DNA from: Phascolarctobacterium sp.
GTDB taxonomy: Bacteria > Bacillota > Negativicutes > Acidaminococcales > Acidaminococcaceae
DNA length: 38,920 bases
Assembly (NCBI GenBank): GCA_020024105.1
Contig: JAHHUH010000018.1
Span: 1-38,920 of the forward strand
Reading direction: 5' to 3'
Shown: piece after piece, positions 13,639 through 22,029 of the stretch
How the letters are laid out: each line of letters starts with the position of its first letter
Numbering within the stretch: position 1 is the first letter of the stretch
The notes under the pieces: model-generated
What the model saw: only the letters and a program-made list of their open reading frames with translations
Databases searched by the model: none
What the model was told of the DNA's origin: nothing
Made by a program: the position numbers and the translations under genes

Positions 13639-14869
13639 CTTCTTCACCTCCATAGAGTGCCAGCATTTTTAGTAAATCCTCTCGGTAGAGCTCCAGCAGG
13701 CGGGGATTAGTGCAGTCCAGCTTTTTGATGCGGCCGTAAAAGGTTCGTAGCCAGGGGAGCATTTCCAGCGTATCGTAAACATCGGCAGTAAAAAGATAGG
13801 TATCCTCCGCCAGCTTCTGGACGGAGCCGCAACGTTTTTCCCGATACAATCTCTGGACCAGATAGCCTTCTTCTGGTTCAAAGTGCAAGGTGACTTCTAA
13901 ATGCTCCGTGGTTTCCTGACCATTATATGAAACACCCCAAAGCCGCTGCTGAAATTCTGCCAGGGGCTGCTCCAGCTCCTGAACGGCAGGGTAAATATTG
14001 CCGGGGGTAACACTGATCAGCATATCCACCCGGTAAAAGCGGAAGCTGTGGTATTTTAGGGAATAGGACAGAAGAAAGCAGCGGCCACTTTGAACGCTGG
14101 TATAAATTTTTAAGGGCAGGACCTCCTGGGGTGGGAGGGGCTGCTGCTGACGGTTGACCAGCTCTAGCTGAACACAGCGGTGCTCCTGGAGGGCGGCAAG
14201 GAGGCTGTAAAGAATTTCGCTGTCCAGGGCGTGGAGGATGTAGTGATGCTTAAAGCGGAAGGGCTGCTCCATGGGGGGCAGCTTGTCCAGCAGAAAGGAG
14301 CCGAGGACGCCTAGGGGAGCCGTTTCTGCGTAAAAGCTGAGGGCAGTAGCCCAGGAGCTTAATGCAACCTGCTGGGGTGTTAGTCTGTAATAGAGCTCAC
14401 AACCGGATTTTTCTGTGGTTAATAGTCCCAGCCGTACATATTCCTGAAGCTTTTTGCGGATGGTGGAGGCATCAAGATTAAAATTCGTGTCAAAATGGGC
14501 TAAATAATCCTGGTAAATGCGGTTCACAATGGCTGTCGTTGTCAGGGACAGGCCACCGGCTAAAATATCCAGCAGATAAAAATGCAGGGTAATATCCCTG
14601 GCGGTAAAGCTTTTAGTTTTTAAGGATTTATAGAGGGGATTACTGGTGATGGCTCTGCTGTCCACGGAGAGGAAAACCTGCTTTCCCTCAGCATTGCGGT
14701 GAAAGGACAGATAATCTCCCAGCCAGCTTTCAATGCGGCGGCGTTCATTATCATAGCTGCGACGATTTTTGGGGGCGTAGTCCTCGCGACTTTTAAAGCC
14801 GTAAACATAGAATTGGCGCATGTAGGTACGGATTTTCTGATAATCCTTAATTAATTCACTATAGGCCAT
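13616..14869 (-). CDS. WYL-domain transcriptional regulator (first of pair)
   Basis: This 417-residue regulator has an N-terminal region with basic patches, a winged-helix-like segment around 95-165 (DASTIRKKLQEYVRLGLL), and a C-terminal WYL-type domain (about 215-300, with CFLLSYSLKYHSFRFYRVD) followed by a WCX-like end. The start has AGGAGGAAG about 9 nt upstream. It heads a two-gene operon with the WYL gene at 12727. Paired WYL proteins usually regulate transcription in response to nucleotides or DNA damage; nothing here shows the target. Confidence 0.78.
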   Translation of the reverse strand: MAYSELIKDYQKIRTYMRQFYVYGFKSREDYAPKNRRSYDNERRRIESWLGDYLSFHRNAEGKQVFLSVDSRAITSNPLYKSLKTKSFTARDITLHFYLLDILAGGLSLTTTAIVNRIYQDYLAHFDTNFNLDASTIRKKLQEYVRLGLLTTEKSGCELYYRLTPQQVALSSWATALSFYAETAPLGVLGSFLLDKLPPMEQPFRFKHHYILHALDSEILYSLLAALQEHRCVQLELVNRQQQPLPPQEVLPLKIYTSVQSGRCFLLSYSLKYHSFRFYRVDMLISVTPGNIYPAVQELEQPLAEFQQRLWGVSYNGQETTEHLEVTLHFEPEEGYLVQRLYREKRCGSVQKLAEDTYLFTADVYDTLEMLPWLRTFYGRIKKLDCTNPRLLELYREDLLKMLALYGGEEDALSGNL

Positions 14870-14931
14870 GGCATACTTCCTCCTAGAACTTGTGCTGTCT
14901 ATATTATACTAGGTAAAAATTTCTCCGTACA

Positions 14932-14973
14932 TAAAAGAACCTCTGCTAATACACTGGGGCGTAGTAGCAGAGG
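14932..14973 (-). terminator. Terminator downstream of the nitroreductase gene
   Basis: CCTCTGCTA (14940-14948) pairs with TAGCAGAGG (14965-14973). On the minus strand the stem is followed by TTCTTTTA. It separates the nitroreductase unit from the WYL operon. Confidence 0.82.
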
Positions 14974-14987
14974 CAGTTAGTTTATTT

Positions 14988-15500
14988 TTAGAGAATCTTG
15001 GTCATTTCTTCAGCGCTATTTCTCAAGAAATGCTTGGGAGAGGGTTGGGCGTCGGCAGCGGCATAGCCGATGGGGAAAATGGCGATAAGGCCATAGCCGG
15101 CCATTTCCGGACAGAGCACCTGCAGCTGGGGTGCATCAAAATAGCCCACCCAGGTGGTAGCCAGGCCTACGGCTTCAATTTCCAGCATTAGATGGGTAGC
15201 GGCGATGCTGGCATCAACGCAGGCAAAGTTCATTTTATCAGCTTTTCTGGTCCAGGCCAGGCTTTCATCATAGCCCACTACCAAAAATTCATCGGCACCA
15301 AAGGTATAGCTGGTTACCTTACGGATAGCTTCCTTGGCGGCCTCGGACTGCATCCAGAAGATTTTGTAGGGCTGCTTGTTAACAGCAGTAGGAGCAAGTA
15401 GTGCAGTTGTGATAATTCGTTGGATAAGCTTTTTATCAACGGGCTTATCGCTAAATTTTCTGCAGGAATAGCGTTTAGCTGCTAATTCTTTGAATTCCAT
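14988..15500 (-). CDS. Nitroreductase-family FMN oxidoreductase
   Basis: This 170-residue flavoprotein of the nitroreductase superfamily would use NAD(P)H to reduce nitro, quinone or similar substrates with bound FMN. The opening ELAAKRYSCRKFSDKPV is the usual FMN-phosphate-binding start. LAPTAVNKQPYKIF near 36-49 and the VGLATTWVGYF segment near 110-120 are family landmarks. The length is typical of the compact anaerobe type that works as a homodimer. GGAGGTAT precedes the ATG. The substrate cannot be told from sequence. It lies 24 bp from the YbaK gene upstream and they may be co-transcribed. Confidence 0.9.
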   Translation of the reverse strand: MEFKELAAKRYSCRKFSDKPVDKKLIQRIITTALLAPTAVNKQPYKIFWMQSEAAKEAIRKVTSYTFGADEFLVVGYDESLAWTRKADKMNFACVDASIAATHLMLEIEAVGLATTWVGYFDAPQLQVLCPEMAGYGLIAIFPIGYAAADAQPSPKHFLRNSAEEMTKIL

Positions 15501-15524
15501 AAATATACCTCCGTTTATATAAAA

Positions 15525-16013
15525 TTATTTTAAAAGGTCGGCAAAGCTCAACGGCAGGAACTTGGTCAGCTCCTGTGGGTTAACCTCGATTTGCAGACCG
15601 ATTTTACCACCGGAAACATAAATGCTTTCCCATTTCTGGGCGCTTTCATCCATATAGGTTGGGAAGACCTTTTTCATGCCGACGGGGGAGCAGCCGCCAT
15701 GGATATAGCCGGTCAGGGGCAGCAGGTCCTTCTGCTTCAGCATTTCTATCTTTTTGACACCAGCTACGCGGGCTGCCTTTTTCAGGTCCAGCTCTGTATC
15801 ACCGGGCAGGCAGAAAACATAGTAGCCATGGTTATTATCCGTGGTTACAAGGGTTTTGAAAAGCCTATCCGCAGGCTGTTCCAGATAACGGGCCACATCC
15901 ACGGCGGCAATGGGACCGTTTTCCGGATATTCACGGATATTATAGGTAATTTTTTCACTATCTAGAATGCGCATGGCATTTGTTTTAGAAATTTTTTTTG
16001 ACATAAATTCCAC
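15525..16013 (-). CDS. ybaK: YbaK/EbsC-type aminoacyl-tRNA deacylase (Cys-tRNA(Pro))
   Basis: This 162-residue YbaK-domain protein removes wrongly attached cysteine from tRNA(Pro) in well-studied relatives. SKTNAMRILDSEKITY at the start, FKTLVTTDNNHGYYVFCLPGD near 52-72, a LKKAARVAGVKKIEM segment and GGCSPVGMKK near 106-115 match the family. The catalytic lysine is likely in the FKTLV segment. GTG 16013 has AAGGAAG upstream; ATG 16004 three codons later is a reasonable alternative. It is followed at 24 bp by the nitroreductase gene. Confidence 0.9.
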   Translation of the reverse strand: MEFMSKKISKTNAMRILDSEKITYNIREYPENGPIAAVDVARYLEQPADRLFKTLVTTDNNHGYYVFCLPGDTELDLKKAARVAGVKKIEMLKQKDLLPLTGYIHGGCSPVGMKKVFPTYMDESAQKWESIYVSGGKIGLQIEVNPQELTKFLPLSFADLLK

Positions 16014-16175
16014 CCAATTTCTTCCTTGAAAAGTCTGTTTTAGATTTCATAACATAAGTGTAGTCTGCTTTAGGTTTACTGTCAAGAAAACTACTATTAA
16101 ACTCTTAATGATAATATCTACTAGGCTAAAATATGTTACAATAGTAGTAACTAAGGACCCAAGGGAGGTGGGGGA

Positions 16176-16890
16176 ATGGAAAATTTAAATGGAGTAGAAA
16201 TGACACTTTTTGTACCCTTGCTGGGGAGAATTTTTGCCAGTAAGTATTTTCCACAAATTTTTTACGATGCCAAGGCTCTAGCATTGGAGCGGTTAGTGCC
16301 TGCTCACCTGCCCGAAAAAAGAGGGTCAGACGGAATATACTCTGATAGCGGGAGCTGTACGCTCTGCTAATATGGATTCCTATATAGATAGCTTTTTGCA
16401 AAGGCACCCTCAGGGGGTGGTAGTGGAGCTGGGCTGTGGCTTGGAAACAACCTATTGTCGGCATCCCCAAGGAAGCAGTACCTGGTATGGGGTGGATTTA
16501 CCGGAGGTAATTGACTACCGCCGAAAGCTGTTACCGGAGGTAGGGAGGCAGCGGTATGTGGCCAGTGGTATCCTCCAGGAAAATTGGCTGCAGGAGCTGC
16601 GGAGGGAGCATTCCGTGGAACCATTACTATTTACAGCCAGTGGTCTTTTTTACTATTTTTCCCGGGAGGAAGTGGACCAGCTTTTAACTAGGATAGGACA
16701 GTATGGTCCGGCAGAGATTGTTTTTGACGCAATGAATTACCTGGGCTATCTGCTCATTGGTCACTACATGAAGGAGGTAGGGCATGGGGACACGGATGTT
16801 AAATTTTATGTGGATGATATACAGCGGCTGGCCAGCAGGGTAGGTGCTGTGCAGGCGGTAGGGACTGCCTATTATGGGCAAAGGGTTTGA
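16176..16890 (+). pseudogene. Frameshifted LCMT-family SAM methyltransferase
   Basis: This methyltransferase resembles the leucine carboxyl methyltransferase / small-molecule O-methyltransferase group. It is split over two frames. The first part starts at ATG 16176 behind GGGAGGTGGGGGA and reads through PAHLPEK. After a run of six A (16315-16320) the true continuation, EGQTEYTLIAGAVRSANMD, lies in another frame and runs to 16890 with the SAM motif VVVELGCGLETTY and SGLFYYFSREEV. Removing one A would join both halves into about 238 residues. It could be a real inactivation, slippage-rescued expression, or a base-call error. A downstream ATG at 16372 would make only a truncated enzyme. Confidence 0.82.
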
Positions 16891-16900
16891 GCCTGTCCAC

Positions 16901-16933
16901 CCCCATGTGGGGAGCGGACCACCTGCATGTGGT
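16901..16933 (+). other. Two adjacent small hairpins
   Basis: CCCC-ATGT-GGGG (16901-16912) and ACCAC-CTGCAT-GTGGT (16918-16933) follow the methyltransferase stop. There is no T-run, so termination is doubtful. They lie in the leader of the next gene and could be an mRNA-processing or pausing structure. Confidence 0.35.
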
Positions 16934-16973
16934 AAAAATGCTGCATTTAAAATTTAGCTAAGGAGGCAGAAAA

Positions 16974-17621
16974 ATGTGGAAGAAAATTATTATTCTGATC
17001 GCTCTGATACTGGCGGTTTTAGCAGTTAATTCTAATATTATGGTGCGTGATAATGTCAAAAAGATTGATTTTAAAGCAGAAATTAGTACTATGCGGCCCT
17101 GGTGGGTGCCTGAAGGTGTTGTAGGCTGGCTGGCAGTGAAGGAACTGGATGAAGACCTGCGCCAGGCCATTGTTACGGCTGCGGATATACCTCAGGATTA
17201 TTGGGCTAAGACCAGATGCTACTATAACTATGTGGATTTGAATGATGATGGACGGAGAGAGGCACTGGCTGTTTTGATTGGACCCTATACCAGTGGTAGT
17301 GGGGGCAACATGGCAGTGCTTTTGACAGAACAGAAGGAGGGCTGGCAGCTACAGCAGCTGATGACGCTCATCCATACGCCGGTACTGGTTGGCGAAAGTA
17401 AAACTAACGGCTACCGTGATTTGTATGTAGTACGGGCTGGCGGCGGTACGGAGGTAGAGGTTGTACAGCTTAGCTACGGAAAGGATGGAAGCTATACCAT
17501 GGTCAGCAAGGCTCCGGTAGTAAAGCTGTCACAGCAGATGATGGGAACCTTGCTTATGGATAATGACTTGGCTAAGGATGTGGTCAAGGGAGAATGGATA
17601 AGCTTGGAGAGGAAGCAATAA
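16974..17621 (+). CDS. Membrane-anchored protein of unknown function
   Basis: I do not recognise this 215-residue protein. An N-terminal hydrophobic segment (WKKIIILIALILAVLAVN) is a signal anchor or uncleaved signal, so the rest is probably outside the cytoplasm. The body is a single soluble domain. A DLNDDGRREA segment near 83-92 resembles a calcium-binding EF-hand/dockerin-like loop, often seen in FG-GAP or VCBS-like extracellular proteins. AAGGAGG lies 9 nt before the ATG. It is the last gene before AT-rich block B. Confidence 0.72.
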   Translation: MWKKIIILIALILAVLAVNSNIMVRDNVKKIDFKAEISTMRPWWVPEGVVGWLAVKELDEDLRQAIVTAADIPQDYWAKTRCYYNYVDLNDDGRREALAVLIGPYTSGSGGNMAVLLTEQKEGWQLQQLMTLIHTPVLVGESKTNGYRDLYVVRAGGGTEVEVVQLSYGKDGSYTMVSKAPVVKLSQQMMGTLLMDNDLAKDVVKGEWISLERKQ

Positions 17622-17628
17622 AAAAATA

Positions 17629-17675
17629 ATCCTGTGATGCTGTACGGATAAGGTACAAAATCACGGGATTTTTTA
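17629..17675 (+). terminator. Terminator at the left edge of block B
   Basis: ATCCTGTGAT (17629-17638) pairs with ATCACGGGAT (17660-17669) with one G-T pair, followed by TTTTTT. Its stem resembles the terminator on the other side of the HNH gene (18498). Confidence 0.82.
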
Positions 17676-17745
17676 CTATATTGCTTTAGAGGGAATTTAT
17701 ATTAGTATAGCGAATAAGTAGAAGTTATTAGGGTAGGTGATAATG

Positions 17746-18465
17746 ATGGATAGAATTCTAGACTTTGAGAACTGGATGCAAGAAAATAGTGTTTTAAGTG
17801 CAAGTACTAGATATAAATATCGTTTAGCGGTGAGCAGTATATCCAAGGACATGTTGCGTGAAGGTGTTATTCATAAAAAATTAATTGATATGAATCTTTT
17901 AGAGTTAGATTTATCCATAGCTAATATAGTCGTAAATCCATTTTTTATAAATAAGAATAAGGTTGGCCACAACATGTATAGTAATAGTTTGAGGCAGTAT
18001 CGCTACTATTTACTATTACACGAAAATGATGTTGATGATAAATCAGAGGAAGCTTTGATTGGAGATGTATCAGAAACAGAGAGGGTTGTTCTATCTAAGG
18101 CTAGAGTTGGGCAAGGTGTATATAGAGATGAATTGTTGAGAAAATACGGTGGTAAGTGTGTAATTACCGGTATAGACCATCCCAAGCTGTTAATAGCTAG
18201 TCATATAAAACCATGGAAGGTAGCTAATAATAAAGAGCGGATTGATGTTAATAACGGGTTATTGCTTTCAGCAAATATGGACAAGCTTTTTGATAGTGGA
18301 CTGATAACCTTTAAAGCTAATGGACAAATGGTAATTTCTTCGTATGTAGGTCAAACTAATAGTAAATTATTGGGGCTTTCTGATGATATGGTTGTAAATC
18401 TTTTACCAACTGCGGATTTGTTAAGATATATGGAATATCATAGGGATGTATTATTCGTAAAATAA
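17746..18465 (+). CDS. HNH endonuclease
   Basis: This 239-residue protein has a C-terminal HNH_2-type nuclease domain: ARVGQGVYRDELLRKYGGKC (near 124), ITG, LIASHIKPW (near 150), NNGLLLSANMDKLFDSGLI (near 170-190). The His and Asn of the motif are present; the third position follows the NMDKLFD variant common in this subgroup. The N-terminal ~100 residues (NWMQENSVLSASTRYKYRLAV) resemble the SAM-like segment of phage integrases and may bind DNA. ATG 17746 suits the AGGTGAT site best; GTG 17737 and ATG 17743 overlap it or are too close. AT-rich and flanked by terminators on both sides, it is probably an orphan restriction-type nuclease. Confidence 0.83.
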   Translation: MDRILDFENWMQENSVLSASTRYKYRLAVSSISKDMLREGVIHKKLIDMNLLELDLSIANIVVNPFFINKNKVGHNMYSNSLRQYRYYLLLHENDVDDKSEEALIGDVSETERVVLSKARVGQGVYRDELLRKYGGKCVITGIDHPKLLIASHIKPWKVANNKERIDVNNGLLLSANMDKLFDSGLITFKANGQMVISSYVGQTNSKLLGLSDDMVVNLLPTADLLRYMEYHRDVLFVK

Positions 18466-18497
18466 AAGCAATTTACACCTAAATAAAGGTAAAAAAT

Positions 18498-18543
18498 ATC
18501 CTGTGAGTTAGTATTAGAGAGTGCAAACTCACAGGATTTTTAT
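18498..18543 (+). terminator. HNH gene terminator
   Basis: A 12-bp perfect stem, ATCCTGTGAGTT (18498-18509) with AACTCACAGGAT (18526-18537), is followed by TTTTATTG. Confidence 0.92.
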
Positions 18544-18615
18544 TGTTTAAATAAATTATAAATGACTTATTTGATGATATAATAAGATCAAGAGATATAA
18601 GAAAGGGTGATTTCC

Positions 18616-19020
18616 TTGAAACATCTGGAGGTTGTAGCTGCGGCTATAGAGTATGATAATAAAATTTTGTGCATGCAAAGAAATAAGGCTAAATATGACT
18701 ATATAAGCTATAAATTTGAGTTTCCTGGCGGTAAGGTTGAGTTAGGAGAAGCAAACCACGAAGCTTTAGAACGTGAGCTACGCGAAGAGATGGATATGGA
18801 TATTAGTATTAGGGAAGAAGATCATATTATTACCGTGGAACATATCTACCCTGACTTTGCTATTACCTTACATACCTTTTTATGTAAGGTAAAAAGTCCA
18901 GACTTTAAGATGAAGGAACATATTTCTTTTCAGTGGCTACCTGTAGAGGAGATGGGCAAATTAGATTGGGCAGCAGCTGATAAACCAATCGTGGAGTATT
19001 TGCAAAAACATAGGAGTTAG
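18616..19020 (+). CDS. Nudix (MutT-like) nucleotide pyrophosphohydrolase
   Basis: This 134-residue Nudix hydrolase is probably a (deoxy)nucleoside triphosphate pyrophosphatase. The Nudix box GGKVELGEANHEALERELRE continues EM, with the catalytic REL-x-EE kept; the small residue usually following is Asp instead of Gly. TTG 18616 suits the AAAGGGTGAT ribosome binding site; GTG 18607 overlaps it. It ends 3 bp before the helicase gene. A MutT-like gene next to a PLD-helicase-DUF3427 gene is an arrangement I recall from other bacteria, suggesting a joint function in nucleotide or damage handling during defence rather than general housekeeping (inference). Confidence 0.85.
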   Translation: MKHLEVVAAAIEYDNKILCMQRNKAKYDYISYKFEFPGGKVELGEANHEALERELREEMDMDISIREEDHIITVEHIYPDFAITLHTFLCKVKSPDFKMKEHISFQWLPVEEMGKLDWAAADKPIVEYLQKHRS

Positions 19021-19023
19021 GTT

Positions 19024-21921
19024 ATGAATAAAGCAGAATTACAAATCTGTTTGGAAGCAGGCTTTATAGATTTTAATATTGATACAGATGAGCGTACTTT
19101 ACCTAAGATTCTAACCAATAATCAAGAGGAAAAAGTTAAAGTTTTAGACTCTTTGTTATATGAATTAAAAAATTGTGATGAATTTTTCTTTTCAGTAGCT
19201 TTTGTTACTAATAGTGGTGTAGCTTGTTTAATAGACATTTTAAATGAACTTAAAAATAAGAATATTAAGGGTAAAATACTAGCTTCCCAATATCAAAACT
19301 TTACAGAGCCTAGGGCTTTGAGAAGATTATTACAGTTTCCTAATTTAGAATTAAAAATTATCACAGCGGATTATAATTTCCACGCTAAAGGGTACCTATT
19401 TCATAAAAAAGCAAATTCTGAGCTTCAGCAAGAAGATAATTATAACATGATTATTGGAAGTAGTAATCTTACGCAAACAGCATTAACCATAAATCGTGAG
19501 TGGAATGTACAGCTTTCTTCCTTAAAGAATGGTGCTTTAATTAAGCAAATGCAGAAGGAATTACAACTAGCTTGGAATGATGCTACGGTAGTGGATGAAA
19601 ATTGGATAGCTTCTTATGAGACAATTTATCAGCAGGCTAGAAGTAGCCGTTTAGAGCAGAAACATGCAGTTATTGATTTATACAAAATTAATCCTAACAA
19701 AATGCAGGCTGAGGCATTACAAAGTTTGCAAGCCTTACGTGCTGAGGGAAAGAATAAGGCTCTACTAATTTCTGCTACTGGTACTGGTAAAACGTATTTA
19801 TCAGCTTTTGATGTTAGAGTAGTAAAGCCTAAAAGGTGTTTATTTGTTGTACATCGTAATTTGATTGCGAGGACAGCGAAAAGAAGCTTTGAAAAGGTAA
19901 TTGATAAAAATATCAGTACAGGTATCTTTTCTGGAAATAAAAAAGAAATAGATAAGGACTATTTATTTGCAACTATCCAAACTTTGGAAAAGGATGAAAA
20001 TTTAAAATTATTTGCACCTGATTATTTCGATTATATCGTTATTGATGAAGTACATCATGCGGGAGCGGAAACCTATCAAAAGGTGATGAAATATTTTAAA
20101 CCTAAATTTTTATTAGGTATGACAGCAACGCCGGAGCGTACTGACGGATACGATATTTTTAAAGCCTTCGATTATAATATCGCTTATGAAATTCGTTTGA
20201 ACCAAGCTCTAGAAGAAAATATGCTAGTTCCTTTTCATTATCATGGAATCAGTGAAATCACTGTGGACGGTCAGCTTTTAGACGAGCACACCGACTTTAG
20301 TAAATTAGTTTGCGAAGAACGCGTTAAACACATACTTCACTATGCAGAATTTTATGGTTGTGATTACGGACGAGTTAAGGGATTGGTATTTTGTAGCAGT
20401 ATAGCAGAAGCCGAAGAATTATCAGCAAAATTTTGTGAATATGGGAAAAATGCAACAGTGGTGACTGGTAAAAATTCTGAGGAGTTCCGTTCAGAGGCTA
20501 TTAAACGTTTAGAAAGTGATGTTTTACCTAGAGCTGAGCAGTTGGATTATATTTTTACAGTAGATGTTTTTAATGAAGGCGTAGATATACCCGCTATTAA
20601 TCAAATTGTTATGCTTAGACCTACTCAATCTGCTATTGTTTTTGTTCAGCAATTAGGCCGTGGTTTGCGTAAAAGTAATAATAAGCGTTATTTAGAGGTT
20701 ATTGATTTTATTGGTAACTACGAAAATAATTACTTACTTCCTATTGCCTTATTTGGAGACCGTAGTTACAACAGAGAAAAAGTACGCAAAGCAGTTCATA
20801 TCAATTATATGCCAGGTGCTTCTACTGTTTATATCGACGATATAGCTAAGGAAAAAATTTTTGCATCTCTTAATACAGGTAGAATCAGCTTATTTAAGGA
20901 ATATAAAAAATCCTATGAGTTAGTAAAGTTCAAATTAGGTCGAAGCCCTATGATGATGGATTTTGTCAATTTAGGAGATAAAGATCCTTATTTGTTTGTA
21001 CTTAAAGATGGCTCTTATTTTCATTTTAAGCAGCATGTAGATGTAGATGGTAGTAGAATCAGTGCGATAGCAGAAAAACTGTTAAAATTTATAGGCTTAG
21101 AATTGTGCAATGGTAAGCGTTTGGAGGAAATTGTTATACTTCAAGAGCTTTTGCATAGAGATAGCATTGGTGTGAAAGAGGTTCAACAATTTATGGAAGC
21201 AACTTATGATGTTCCTACCAATGAAGCAAGTATCTTAGGTGCGCTTAATGTTTTACAAATGACCTTCTTTAAGGAAGGGGACGCTAACAAGTATGGCAAT
21301 CTTCCTCTAGTAGAAATGTCATCGGGGAATAAACTTACTTTGACCACAGATTTTAAGGCATTGCTGGTTGATGAAAAGTTTAAATTTTATCTTGAGGATA
21401 GCTTGGCATACGCTAAGTGTAGTTTTTTAGCTACTTATGATAGGAAGAAATATATTAATGGTTTTAAATTATACGAAAATTATTCTCGTAAGGATGCCTG
21501 TCGTATTTTAAATTGGCAACATGATGATAGCTCTACTGTTTATGGTTATCGAGTAAAATATGATACCTGCCCTATGTTTGTCACTTACAATAAACAGGAT
21601 GATATTAGTGCTAGTACTAAATACGAAGACCGTTTCATTTCTCCTAAAGTTTTTAGTTGGATGACTAGAAGTAGGGTAAATATTTTTTCTAAGGAAGTAT
21701 TGGAAATTCAAAAGGCTAAAGTTAGAAAATTACTTTTTGTGAAAAAATCAGATGGTGATGGAACCTCTTTCTATTACATGGGTGATGTTACTACGGAGCC
21801 AGAAAAGTGTATCCAAGAACAGATTGAAGACGATAATGGGAATAAGCTTCCTATAGTTAATATTATTTATAAGATGGATAAATCTGTGGATGAGAGAATT
21901 TATAGTTATTTTGAAGATTAG
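19024..21921 (+). CDS. PLD-nuclease / SF2 helicase / DUF3427 protein
   Basis: This is a 965-residue multidomain protein. The N-terminal phospholipase D-type nuclease module (about 35-210) has HAKGYLF at 120-126 and IIGSSNLT at 143-150. The superfamily 2 helicase core follows: Walker A SATGTGKT at 250-257, DEVHH at 341-345, MTATPERTDG near 366 and the QQLGRGLRKSNN arginine-finger motif in the second RecA domain. The last ~330 residues match the DUF3427 type (GRSPMMMDFVNLGDKDPYLF region). Such proteins are restriction-like or defence-linked, with the helicase feeding DNA to the nuclease (inference). It is coupled to the Nudix gene 3 nt upstream. Confidence 0.9.
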   Translation: MNKAELQICLEAGFIDFNIDTDERTLPKILTNNQEEKVKVLDSLLYELKNCDEFFFSVAFVTNSGVACLIDILNELKNKNIKGKILASQYQNFTEPRALRRLLQFPNLELKIITADYNFHAKGYLFHKKANSELQQEDNYNMIIGSSNLTQTALTINREWNVQLSSLKNGALIKQMQKELQLAWNDATVVDENWIASYETIYQQARSSRLEQKHAVIDLYKINPNKMQAEALQSLQALRAEGKNKALLISATGTGKTYLSAFDVRVVKPKRCLFVVHRNLIARTAKRSFEKVIDKNISTGIFSGNKKEIDKDYLFATIQTLEKDENLKLFAPDYFDYIVIDEVHHAGAETYQKVMKYFKPKFLLGMTATPERTDGYDIFKAFDYNIAYEIRLNQALEENMLVPFHYHGISEITVDGQLLDEHTDFSKLVCEERVKHILHYAEFYGCDYGRVKGLVFCSSIAEAEELSAKFCEYGKNATVVTGKNSEEFRSEAIKRLESDVLPRAEQLDYIFTVDVFNEGVDIPAINQIVMLRPTQSAIVFVQQLGRGLRKSNNKRYLEVIDFIGNYENNYLLPIALFGDRSYNREKVRKAVHINYMPGASTVYIDDIAKEKIFASLNTGRISLFKEYKKSYELVKFKLGRSPMMMDFVNLGDKDPYLFVLKDGSYFHFKQHVDVDGSRISAIAEKLLKFIGLELCNGKRLEEIVILQELLHRDSIGVKEVQQFMEATYDVPTNEASILGALNVLQMTFFKEGDANKYGNLPLVEMSSGNKLTLTTDFKALLVDEKFKFYLEDSLAYAKCSFLATYDRKKYINGFKLYENYSRKDACRILNWQHDDSSTVYGYRVKYDTCPMFVTYNKQDDISASTKYEDRFISPKVFSWMTRSRVNIFSKEVLEIQKAKVRKLLFVKKSDGDGTSFYYMGDVTTEPEKCIQEQIEDDNGNKLPIVNIIYKMDKSVDERIYSYFED

Positions 21922-21947
21922 TTATTCTGGTTTAAAACTCTAAAATA

Positions 21948-21984
21948 AAAAGACTTCTAAAGCTAAGGCTCTAGAAGTCTTTTT
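21948..21984. terminator. Bidirectional terminator between helicase and Fic genes
   Basis: AAAAGACTTCTA (21948-21959) pairs with TAGAAGTCTTTT (21972-21983) with A- and T-runs on opposite sides. It lies between convergent genes and can serve both. Confidence 0.93.
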
Positions 21985-22029
21985 ATTTATTAAATTTATT
22001 TAAAAAAGTGAATTTTTTTTGTGGAGATT

